Source: Pelagophyceae sp. CCMP2097 (taxonomy: Eukaryota; Sar; Pelagophyceae). From it: 28,758 bases of DNA. Below the pieces are notes generated by a model that worked only from the letters and a program-made list of their open reading frames with translations, did no database searches and was not told the DNA's origin. Every line of letters starts with the position of its first letter. Position 1 is the stretch's first letter. The stretch lies in NCBI GenBank assembly GCA_026770575.1, contig MU657261.1, positions 38,857-67,614 of the forward strand. The letters are read 5' to 3'. The translations under genes and the position numbers were made by a program. Shown piece after piece: positions 8,757 through 16,959 of the stretch.

Positions 8757-9002
8757 AAGGACTTGCCGCCGACATACGTCTACGAGGACAACATGGCCGT
8801 GGTGCAGATGCTCCGCAAGCGAGTCATTTCGGGTCGCTCGCGCCACGTCCGCGTCGCCATCGGCTACGTCCTAGACGTCCTCGACGCGGGCCACGCCATC
8901 GTCTCCTTCGTCGACACCAAGGGCAAACTCGCCAACGGCCTCACCAAGGCGGAAACAAAGGACGAACACGCGCGCACGTTCGCTGCGTTCTTCTCGAAGT
9001 AG
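8757..9002 (+). pseudogene. C-terminal end of copia RNase H
   Basis: The translated frame carries the conserved end of Ty1/copia RNase H: PPTYVYEDN (family pattern ..Y.DN), SRHVRVAIGYV (family RTKHIDVRYH) and TKGKLANGLTK (family T..QLADIFTK), then ends at TAG 9000-9002. No ATG or upstream polymerase is present: the frame is a remnant retained in the deletion derivative between PBS and polypurine tract. It is not expected to make a working enzyme. About 130 bases separate the stop from the 3' LTR, normal for copia. Confidence 0.8.
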
Positions 9003-9120
9003 ATCTGCGGCGATGCCTCGCCGCCCTTCAAGCTCCAGTTCCCTTTTTTTTCTTTCCGTCAAAGAAGGGACTATACTTCCTCTCGTGCCTCCCGTTCATC
9101 TTCATTTCGCTCCGGCACGC

Positions 9121-9131
9121 GAGTGGGGGAG
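9121..9131 (+). promoter_or_regulatory. Polypurine tract
   Basis: GAGTGGGGGAG lies immediately before the 3' LTR. This is the expected site for plus-strand DNA priming in an LTR retrotransposon. Confidence 0.65.
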
Positions 9132-9281
9132 CATCGCGGCATCATGCCGTTCCTATCCCCGCCGAGGGAATCCTAACCCCTGCGGAAGATTCCATCCCCG
9201 AAGGAATCCTAACCCTCACAAATCAGTGACCCTAACCCCCAAATACATAACACAGTTCTAACTCTTACTGTGGGCACTACG
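9132..9281 (+). repeat. 3' LTR of the miniature element
   Basis: Same family as 8454-8604, one base shorter, ending GGGCACTACG followed by the target duplication CGGAC. The match up to the flanking duplication fixes the right border of the element. Confidence 0.8.
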
Positions 9282-9286
9282 CGGAC

Positions 9287-9589
9287 GGGCGATGGTGTTG
9301 CGATTCCGCAGACGAGTTCACAATTTTCAATAATATAATGACGACCTGCCCACCTATTCTTATTAATTTCACGCTTAGTCTGTTCAGAATCAATATGCCG
9401 ATGGGATAACACAAAACATTTTTCGTTTAAAGATTTCGTTAGCCCCATTTTTTTAATAGAAAAAGTCTGATAATTGTTTTTAGATTTACCTGAATACATT
9501 CCCTCAAAATCATGCCACAATTTTTGACAAGGATTGCCCATATCTTGTACACCACGATTTTCTAACGTCTTAAGATAAGCCTTGGTCAT
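9287..9589 (-). CDS. AT-rich coding-like fragment, unknown
   Basis: About 100 codons are open on the minus strand from an ATG at 9589, with natural composition (for example NPCQKLWHDFEGMYSGKS and EINKNRWAGRHYIIENC). The frame then runs into the miniature LTR element, so the original C-terminus is cut off. Its AT-rich composition differs sharply from the copia sequence on the right and matches the island at the start of the window. I recognise no family. It lies exactly at the broken 3' end of the large copia element, so it may be either the pre-existing target or a later insertion. Confidence 0.35.
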
Positions 9590-11319
9590 AGTTGAAACAT
9601 CCTTTCCACGAAAATGAAATACCAGACGGGGTCGGTCCCAGGTAGAGCACGCCGGCGATGCGCGAGCGCGCCCGAGCCGTAGAGTTGCCGTCGAAGAGCT
9701 CGTTGCCGAAGCTGGCCTCGACGTAGGCCTTGGTCGTGATCGGGAACTTGCCGGGCCAGGTGATCTTCGCGCCGATGCGCCCTTTGAGGTAGCGGATGGT
9801 GCGACCTAACGCGCGGTCGTGCTTCTCCGCCCATACTCCAATGGCGCCCGAGAGCAAAGAGAGGGCGGAGGAGTAGTCGGCGCGCAGGATGTAGGCGTTG
9901 AAGGTGAGCAAGCCAATGGCGACGCGGGGGTCGCGGAACTTGTGCGCCGGAGCGCCGTGCGAGGCCTCGGGGTCCTCGGTTGAGTCGGCGTGCCATAAAG
10001 CGGACAGGGGCGTCTTCGCGGCCGTCGCGTCTTTGTAGCCCAGCTTGGCCACGACGGCGGTCTCGTAGGTCGCCACGTGGATAGAATACCCGCCGTCGGG
10101 AATTGCGACGACGTCGAGCGCGAGCATGTCGGCGTCCTCGGAGCCGAGGATGCGGCACCCCTCGGAGGCGAAGCGCGCGCTGATGGCGCCCGTAATCTCG
10201 GCCGCGCGCGCCGCGGTGGCCAAGACGATGACGTCGTCCGTCCAAAGCATGAGACCAGACGTGGCGCCGTCGGGCTCGAGGCGGACGTAGAGAGCCTCGC
10301 TCAGCGGCGTGACGACAAAGCCGAGGGACATGATGACGGGGTAGATCGCGTCGCGCCAGATGGCGCTGGCGTCGAGGGCGCCGGGGATGTTGCCCGTGAT
10401 GCAGCAGACGTGCGTCGCGGGGTCGTACGGCCACTGCGCCGGATCGTTGCCGAACTCGGCGAGCATGTAGAGGCGCCAGTTGGCCGGGAAAAAACGCGCA
10501 GAAGGGTTCGTCGTGCTGCGCGCCCTTAAAGTAGGCGCCGATGGTGTCGTCGGCGAGGAGAATGTAGCCGAAGTGCGCCGCGTGCGCCGCCATGGAACTT
10601 GACGCTCGTGTAGCCCGGGAACGGACTGGAGTGCGTCGCCACGTGCGGCCCGGCCTGGCCCGGCGCGACATCCGGGCGCGAGCCGTGCAGCTCGGCGAGG
10701 TATATGCGTGCCTTGGCCGTGCCGTCGCGCTTCAAACGGAAGTTGATGCCAAGGCGCTTCACGCACACGCCCGCCGGCACGGACGAGCGCAAGCTGGGGT
10801 GCATCGTGTCGTGGAGCTTGTACGCGTCGGTCTGCTTGCGGATGGCCGGAAGCCAGGTGGCTTGGGCGGTTGCCTCCATGGCCTCGCCCAGGTTGGCGGG
10901 CGCGCCGGCTCCAGATACGCCGAGGGTCGCGTTGAGCAGGTCCCCCGCGTCGGGGGAGATGCCCGTGTCGCCGACGTCGCGCGTCGATTCGGCGCCGAAG
11001 ACCGGTGGGTCGCCGGAAAGGTCGTCGAGGGTGAGCATCGTGCGGCCTTGCGGTCCGTTGGATTGCATTCTGAAGCCAGGTCGGTCGATGTCGGACTGTC
11101 ATCATGTCCACCACCACGAAGCCATGGGCGATGTCGTAGCGTAGGTCGGCGACCGTGCCGCCGAGGAGCTTGTACTGGGCCACGGTGCGCACCGACATGT
11201 ACAAGTCGAAGCGGCGGAAGCACTTGGTGCCCTGCTTCTTCGGGTTCGTGGCGACGACCGTGATGGCGGTGTCGTCGGTGTAGACGACGGCGCAGCCTTG
11301 TTTGGGCGCGGTGGTGGTG
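9590..11319 (-). pseudogene. Copia reverse transcriptase and partial RNase H
   Basis: The frame beginning near 11319 (GCAVVYTDDTAITVV, then VAQYKLLGG) is the integrase-RT linker. The RT starts near 10930 with TWLPAIRKQTDAYKLHDTM and GINFRLKRDGTAKARIYLA, matching the conserved copia RT entry. Motif A appears as LLADDTIGAYFKGA, motif C as LMLWTDDVIVLA (usually YVDD), and RNase H begins at KAYVEASFGNEL and ITFS-like GISFSWKG before the sequence is cut off. The frame changes at least three times: near 11080, near 10590, and at an A6 run near 10490. All key RT aspartates are visible, so loss of function is due to frameshifts and truncation rather than catalytic change. An extended minus-strand open frame continues across into the hAT element but has no meaning there. 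Confidence 0.85.
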
Positions 11320-11327
11320 CTGGCCAT
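11320..11327. repeat. hAT target duplication, left
   Basis: CTGGCCAT is repeated exactly at 14474-14481 on the other side of the element. An 8-bp duplication is the hallmark of hAT insertion. Confidence 0.9.
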
Positions 11328-11345
11328 CAGGGTCGCCGCGTAGGG
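11328..11345 (+). repeat. hAT left terminal inverted repeat
   Basis: CAGGGTCGCCGCGTAGGG is the exact reverse complement of 14456-14473. The CAGGG start is common in hAT elements. Confidence 0.92.
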
Positions 11346-11394
11346 CCCTACGTAGGGCCCTACGACCCTACGTAGGGTAAGCTGGACCCTACGG
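11346..11394. repeat. hAT subterminal 49-bp repeat, left
   Basis: Matches 14400-14448 at 48 of 49 bases in the same orientation and contains two CCCTACGTAGGG palindromes. Such clustered subterminal motifs are typical transposase-binding sites in hAT elements; binding is inferred. Confidence 0.85.
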
Positions 11395-11537
11395 GGCCCC
11401 GTAGGGTCCCATAGGAAGGCTTCGTGGGATTTTGGCGAGCAGTTTCCGCGCACGCAACGCCGACAGTGTGTGTTTACGAAACGCGATCGCTGAAGTATTC
11501 GAATTCGAACCATGGACGATGCCGGGCCGACGAGGAG

Positions 11538-14344
11538 ATGGACGCGGACGAGGACGAGGAGATGGACTTGTCGTCCCGGCCCGTCGGCACGCTGAACGCG
11601 ACGGAGCTCGAGTACTCGACCTGCACGTCGGACACGCGCGAGGGCGGGTCGAGCAAGAAGCGCCAGTGCATTTTGTGCGACCACCAGTACCGCGGCGGCC
11701 CGGCGCACGTGCGCTATCACCTCATCCCCGGGGGGTCGCGACAGGTTAAGCTGTGCAAGCCGACGCCGGAGTGGGACCCGCGCTACAAGGAGGTCTTGGC
11801 CGCGCTGAAGCTCCGCACCGCGGCCGGCGCTGCGGTGGAGGCGGAGCAGGCGCGCATCGACGCGTCGCGGGCCAAGGCGCGCCAGGCGGGCAACGCCGGC
11901 GCCGGCGTCGAGGCGCGTCACCCGTCGATGTTCCAAATCCCGACGGCCGAGGACTGCAACAACCAGTGGGCGCGGGTCGTCGGCAAGAACAACCTCGCGG
12001 TCATCCTCGTCGACTGCCCCGAGTTCCGCGCGTTCACGCTCATGGTCGCGCAGTCGGGCAAGGGCATGATCGCGTCGGAGCGCGTGGAGGGCAAGCAGCA
12101 GTCTGCGCTCTGCAAGCGCACCAAGATGACGTCCAAGGTCATCCCGCGCGTCGACAAGGCGCTCGAGGAGAAGATGCGCCGCAAGGTCGAGAAGATGGCC
12201 GCCGCCGTCGGCTGCACGGGCACGGGCGACGGGTGGAAGGACCCGAACGGCAACCCGATGCTGAACTTTATCCAAAACGTTCCCGACGCGACGCGGTTCG
12301 TCGCGGCCCTGAACACGACGGGCAACCGCAAGTGCGCCAAGTACCCGGCCGACTTCGCCCTCGCGTCCATGAAGGCGTCGGGCGGCATCGCCTTGTACGT
12401 CGTCCTCTTCTTCGACGGCGCGTGCGAGCCGCCCTTCGTGCACATCAAGGCGACGGCGCCGCGCGTCTCGTGCGTCATCGACCCGGCGCACTCGATGGAC
12501 AACTTCACGAAGAACGTCTGCTGCGAGAAGGCGCGCATCACGGCCAAGGGCCAGGGCACGGTCACGTGGAACGTGGACTTTTTCTCGGGCGTCGTCAAGA
12601 AGGTCTGGTCCGTCGTCAAAGGCGTCTACGCCAAGGAGAAGGTGCTCTCGCTCTACCGCGAGCACGCCGACGCGTTGACGGAGGCGGTCGTGGGCGGCAC
12701 GTCGCTGGCCAAGTTCTGCGCGACGCGCTTCCTGTCGCGCATCACCATGGTCCGCAAGATCTCCGCCGTGTTCAAGCTCGTCCTCTAGCCGCTCTTCGTC
12801 TCGCCGGCGCTGCGTACGTGGCTCGCGCTGCAGCCGCCGGCGCGCGCTGCGCCAAGGCGAATTGCATCGTGCTGGACGAGGCCTTCGCCGAGCGCACCGG
12901 AGTCTTCCTCCGCGTCCTGGGCCCCATGGAGCGCATGGTCCGCATGTTCGACGACAAGCGCGGCGCGTACGTCGGCATCGTCTACAAGGTGTGCCTCGAC
13001 TACTACTCGTCGCTCCAGACGCCCAGCGTGCCCATCGCGGGCCTGCCGGAGGCGATCCGCCGGCGCATGTCGCGCCTCTTCCGCGCGCGCTGGGACTACT
13101 TCCACGACCCGCTCTTGACGGCGGCGTACATGCTCCACCCGCGCTACTGCCAGTTCGAGTTCGACGCCGACCAGCAGAAGGACCTGTGCCAGTACTTCCG
13201 GCAGGCCGCGACGCCGGAGCACCCGTTCCCGGCGATCATGGGCGAGTACACGGGCTTCCTGAACGCCGTGTCGAGCGAGGCCTACGAGTTCAACAACTTG
13301 GAGGCCTTTTCGGGGATGGCCTTCCGCGCGGCGCCGTTCGAGTGGTGNNNNNNNNNNNNNNNNNNNNNNNNNNNNNNNNNNNNNNNNNNNNNNNNNNNNN
13401 NNNNNNNNNNNNNNNNNNNNNNNNNNNNNNNNNNNNNNNNNNNNNNNNNNNNNNNNNNNNNNNNNNNNNNNNNNNNNNNNNNNNNNNNNNNNNNNNNNNN
13501 NNNNNNNNNNNNNNNNNNNNNNNNNNNNNNNNNNNNNNNNNNNNNNNNNNNNNNNNNNNNNNNNNNNNNNNNNNNNNNNNNNNNNNNNNNNNNNNNNNNN
13601 NNNNNNNNNNNNNNNNNNNNNNNNNNNNNNNNNNNNNNNNNNNNNNNNNNNNNNNNNNNNNNNNNNNNNNNNNNNNNNNNNNNNNNNNNNNNNNNNNNNN
13701 NNNNNNNNNNNNNNNNNNNNNNNNNNNNNNNNNNNNNNNNNNNNNNNNNNNNNNNNNNNNNNNNNNNNNNNNNNNNNNNNNNNNNNNNNNNNNNNNNNNN
13801 NNNNNNNNNNNNNNNNNNNNNNNNNNNNNNNNTGGCCTTCCGCGCGGCGCCGTTCGAGTGGTGGCAGACGTACGGCTACGCATTCCAGCACCTCTCGTAC
13901 ATCGCCATCCGAGTCGGCGCCGCGCGCATCGGCTCCTCGGCCGCCGAGTCGAACTGGTCCGTGCGCGGCTGGCTGCAGGAGCAGAGGCTCAACACGCGGT
14001 CCATTAAGCTCGTCGACTCGCTCGCCCGCCTCCACTCGAACGTGATCAACGAGCGGCGCCTCGGCGTCGTCTGCGGCGGCGTCGTGCAGTGGGACGTCGA
14101 GTGCTGCATCCCCGAGCCGCCGCGCGAGGAGCCGAGGAGCCGGCACACCGGCGAGTCCAAGTCCGACGGCGAGGCCGCCGACGCGCCACGCAGCGTCTTC
14201 GTCGACGAGACGGAGGACGCCGACGAGGACCTGTTCGGCGACCCCGGCGCGGACCTGGACGTCCAGGACGACTCAGACGACGAGCCCGCCGAGCCCGAGG
14301 CCGTCGACGACGACGACGACGACGACATCGCGGGCGGCGCCTAA
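11538..14344 (+). pseudogene. hAT transposase, interrupted
   Basis: The first in-frame ATG is at 11538; an acidic N-terminus leads into a BED-like finger (CILCDHQYRGGPAHVRYHL). The catalytic core has the first Asp in GTGDGWKD, the second in VVLFFDGA, then a Cys/His-like block (CVIDPAHSMDNFTKNV) and TRFLS. The frame stops at TAG 12786-12788, runs on briefly (LFVSPALRTW), then a frameshift between about 12825 and 12855 moves to the frame carrying VLDEAFAERTGVFLRVLGP. The C-terminal dimerisation domain has WWQTYGYAFQHLSYIAIRV and the catalytic Glu in SSAAESNWSVRGW, then an acidic tail ending at TAA 14342. All DDE residues are present, so the element was active not long ago. A mini-intron covering the stop and shift cannot be excluded. 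Confidence 0.9.
13348..13832. other. Assembly gap of 485 N, probably with nothing missing
   Basis: The 31 bases before the gap (13317-13347) are repeated exactly after it (13833-13863). If the two are the same bases, the contigs overlap and the transposase reads on without loss: FEW before the gap meets WQTYGYAF after it, making the WW-x-x-YG pattern typical of the hAT dimerisation domain. The offset of 516 bases is a multiple of three, so frame is kept either way. Confidence 0.85.
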
Positions 14345-14399
14345 ATGGTGCTAACAAAACCCCTTCATTTCACGATACCCCACGGTACCCTACGTGGTA

Positions 14400-14448
14400 C
14401 CCTACGTAGGGCCCTACGACCCTACGTAGGGTAGGCTGGACCCTACGG
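14400..14448. repeat. hAT subterminal 49-bp repeat, right
   Basis: Same sequence and orientation as 11346-11394 with a single G/A difference. A further CCCTACGTGG variant precedes it at about 14388. Confidence 0.85.
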
Positions 14449-14455
14449 CCCTAAA

Positions 14456-14473
14456 CCCTACGCGGCGACCCTG
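14456..14473 (-). repeat. hAT right terminal inverted repeat
   Basis: CCCTACGCGGCGACCCTG is the exact reverse complement of the left end at 11328-11345. Confidence 0.92.
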
Positions 14474-14481
14474 CTGGCCAT
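14474..14481. repeat. hAT target duplication, right
   Basis: CTGGCCAT, identical to 11320-11327. Removing one copy and the element restores a continuous copia linker reading frame (VMAS joined to TTTAPKQ). Confidence 0.9.
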
Positions 14482-16920
14482 GACCCGCGCGGGTGCAGCC
14501 GTGGGCGGCGAGGCGGCCGTGGGCGGCGAAGTCGTCGGCGTGGAGGGGGCGGCCGTGGACCGTGCGGGCCCAGCCGTGAGCGGCGCAGGGGCGTCGGCGG
14601 TCCGCGCGGGTGCGGCCGCGGGGGGCACGGGCCCGGCCGTTGGTGCAACGGCGATGTGGGAAGGCGGTCCGTCGGCGGGCGTGGTCACGAGGCGTCGATT
14701 GGTTTGCGCGAGCAGGTGGCCCGCGGCGCGATGACGGTGTTCGACGTGCTGTGGCGGATGTGCCCGGCTGCGGTGCGGATGACGATGGCGCGCGGTCCAT
14801 TGGTCGAGTCCATGCCGAGGTACGTTGCGGCGATGGCCCGGTCTGAGAGGCCGCGGTCGCGCGCCGAATCGACGCACGCAACTTGAGAGCCGAACGCTAA
14901 CCAGCCCGTGATGTCGATGCGCTTGCCGCGGAGCACCGCGGAGCACCGCGGCAAACGGGGCCGGTTTCGACGTGTCCGAGGGGACGATGGCGTTGTTGAC
15001 GAAAGCGGCCTAGTGGCGCGCCCATGGCCAGTCGCGGATGCTGACGTGCAGTGCCGCGCCAGCGAGCGCAGCGCGCGTGATGCAGTTGGGGATCTCGTGG
15101 GCGCGCTAGCCGTGGCCGAGCTTGCGGTCCGTGGCCTGCGTCTCGATGGAGATGCCCAGCTGGGCGCACGCCGTGCGCACGACTGCGCTGATGCCGCCTT
15201 CGCCGCCGGAGTCGAAGTCGAGGAGCGTGATGGTTACGCCGCGGACGCGCATGTCAGCCGCGAAGCGCTGAATGGCCTTCAGCATCTGGTGCTTGTGCGC
15301 AATGGCCTCGGTGTGGATGAACGAGCTCCCCTTGTCGGAGAAGTCCACGGCGTACTTCGCGCCGCCGTAGCCGATGGGGAACGGGCCGACGATGTCGACC
15401 TCGTAGGCGATGCCCGGGGCGACGCGACGCGTGGACGTCAAGGTGTCGAAGTGCGGCTCCTTGCGCAGGTTGGCGATGGCGCATGCCGGGCACGGGCCCG
15501 TATGCCCTTCGTCAACATCGAAGCCGCATCGCCTCGCGGTGGCACTGAGCCTATTGGTGTTCACGTGACCGCAGTGGGCGTGGAACGTGTCAATATCGAA
15601 GCTGGTAGCCAGGCCGCGCGGTCGTTGCCGAAGCGGAGGGTCGAGCGCGACGCACGGCGGCGCGGAGAAGACGGGCATGCACCTTGAGGTCGCCGGGGCG
15701 CCGATGTGGATGCCGCCGTAGGTTGGGTCGCCGTCGGCGTCGGGCGTCGGGTAGAAACCATCGTAGGCGGAAGGCTCGTCAATGAGGCCGTCGTAGTACG
15801 AGAAACCGGAGGTGGCGTTGCGCGTCAGGTGCGAGCCGCTGATATCGTCGCACGTGTAGTGCGCGTCTGCGAGGTACTCGTCGAAATCCGCGTGCGTGGA
15901 AATGCTCTTCAGCGCAGCGCCGAGGGCGTCGGGCTGGTACGGGTCCAGGAGCTCGTGCGCCGCGACCCGCAAGCTGCCGGAGAGGTGGAGGATCGTGTCG
16001 TCGTCCGGGTCCACGGCGCCGAGGCCGGTGCCGTCGTCGCGCGTCATGAACGGTGGTAGAGCTAAATACGCCGAGGGTTCGACGTGGGCTGCGGCACCGA
16101 CAGCAGAGCAGTGCGGCCCGTCGACGTCGCGCTGGGCCTGGAAGAGGCGCTGTGTCGTCACTTTGCGCGTTGGCACGCGCCCGAAAGCGGTGGCGCCGTA
16201 CGTTACGGCCCCGAGCAAAGCTGCCTTGTGCGTGTGCGGGTGCGCGTACGGCGTGGGCCTAGCCTGGCCGTGCGCCAGCGAAAGGCCGCGCTTGATGTCC
16301 GTGAGGACGCGCGTGTATGGTACGAGCAGGAGCGCGTAGATGCCCTGCCAGGCGAGGAGCTTGATGATTCGGCCGTCTTTCAAAATAATGCGCGGGTCCT
16401 TGTCGATGATCGTCACCATGCCCGTCATCCGAAAAATGGCGCTGCTCGAGATGATGTTGTGCTGAATCGTCGGAAAGACGAAGACCTCGGGGATCTCGAA
16501 CGTCGTGTCGCCCGCGCCCTGGACCTTGCCGTGCCAGTGCATGGAGAGTCTGGAATGGTGCGTGCCGTTTCCCGCGCCGATCGTAGTGGCGGTCTGGTTC
16601 TCGGGGAGCAAAGAGAGCCGGCGCGCGCCGTTGGTGCCCGTGAAGACGTTGAGCGAGGCGCCGGTGTCCACTATCGCGACCATGGTGTCGTCGTCCTGGG
16701 TTCCGATGCCGCCCTTGATCGAGTAGGACGGGAGCTGAATGGCGGCGATCATCTCGGCGACGCGCGTCTGGAGCATGGCGTCGCCGAGGTAGAGCGACGC
16801 GCGCGGAGCCATGCGCGGGTCGTAGGTCGCGCGCGCGTCGTCGGTGCTCGCGGGCCGGTGGCCGTACGGAACGACGGCCCCCGCGTGCGGGAAGTAGGTG
16901 CCGGCTCGCGGGCCGCACAC
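14482..16920 (-). pseudogene. Copia protease and integrase
   Basis: The minus-strand frame from 16920 shows the aspartic protease motif VDTGASLNVF near residue 85, the GAG-pre-integrase zinc block (FHAHCGHVNTNRL, then GPCPACAIANL) and the integrase core with catalytic Asp in YEVDIVGPFP and in LLDFDSGGEG. A TAG at 15108-15106 falls four codons before the likely catalytic Glu (RAHEIPN), and another TAG at 15012-15010 follows. A 10-bp tandem duplication (GAGCACCGCG at 14931-14950) then shifts the frame; beyond it the integrase C-terminal region continues (KRIDITGWLAFGSQVACV, ATYLGMDSTNGPRAIVI). From about 14700 to 14482 the sequence is an Ala/Pro/Thr-rich linker that the hAT element interrupts. 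The frame is the same as that of gag, separated by one TAA. Confidence 0.88.
14931..14950. repeat. 10-bp tandem duplication causing a frameshift
   Basis: GAGCACCGCG occurs twice in a row. Counting one copy less restores the integrase frame exactly, so the duplication is a secondary lesion. Confidence 0.8.
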
Positions 16921-16959
16921 GTAGGCGCCACGCGCGCTGCGGTCGAAGCCGTTGGCGCC

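Larger units (their letters stand above)
8449..9286 (+). mobile_element. Miniature copia-type LTR element (TRIM-like)
   Basis: Two LTRs of about 150 bp in direct orientation (8454-8604 and 9132-9281) enclose a PBS, a short internal region, the C-terminal end of copia RNase H and a polypurine tract. The element is flanked by the 5-bp duplication CGGAC (8449-8453 and 9282-9286), the size typical of Ty1/copia integration. Its LTR matches the LTR of the large decayed copia element at 18393-18521. It therefore looks like a large internal deletion derivative that can be mobilised only in trans. The two LTRs are nearly identical, so insertion was fairly recent. Confidence 0.8.
11328..14473 (+). mobile_element. 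hAT DNA transposon inserted in copia
   Basis: The ends are perfect 18-bp inverted repeats (11328-11345 starting CAGGGTCGCCGCG, and 14456-14473), flanked by the 8-bp duplication CTGGCCAT. Subterminal regions carry palindromic CCCTACGTAGGG motifs and a 49-bp direct repeat. The single gene inside has BED-like zinc-finger, RNase H-fold and dimerisation motifs of hAT transposases. The stated length of 3146 bp includes 485 Ns that probably do not correspond to real sequence; the true length is likely near 2630 bp. It lies on the opposite strand to the copia genes and disrupts pol. Confidence 0.93.

Noticed and set aside
8448..9286. A 6-bp target duplication GCGGAC
   Set aside because: The first G is better assigned to the LTR end, which leaves the 5-bp CGGAC expected for copia and places the PBS directly after the LTR.
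9590..12665. A 1031-codon minus-strand open frame
   Set aside because: Only the parts 9590-10495 and 11069-11319 carry copia motifs. The remainder is antisense to the hAT transposase or out of frame with RT, so it is not one protein.
11332..14469. hAT borders at TAGGG...CCCTA
   Set aside because: With those borders the flanking 8-mers are inverted, not direct. Moving the ends out to CAGGG...CCCTG gives an exact direct 8-bp duplication.
14414..14946. Minus-strand frames rich in His/Arg/Pro next to the hAT element
   Set aside because: They are alternative frames of the copia integrase C-terminus and linker; only the frame with GWLAFGSQVACV matches the family.
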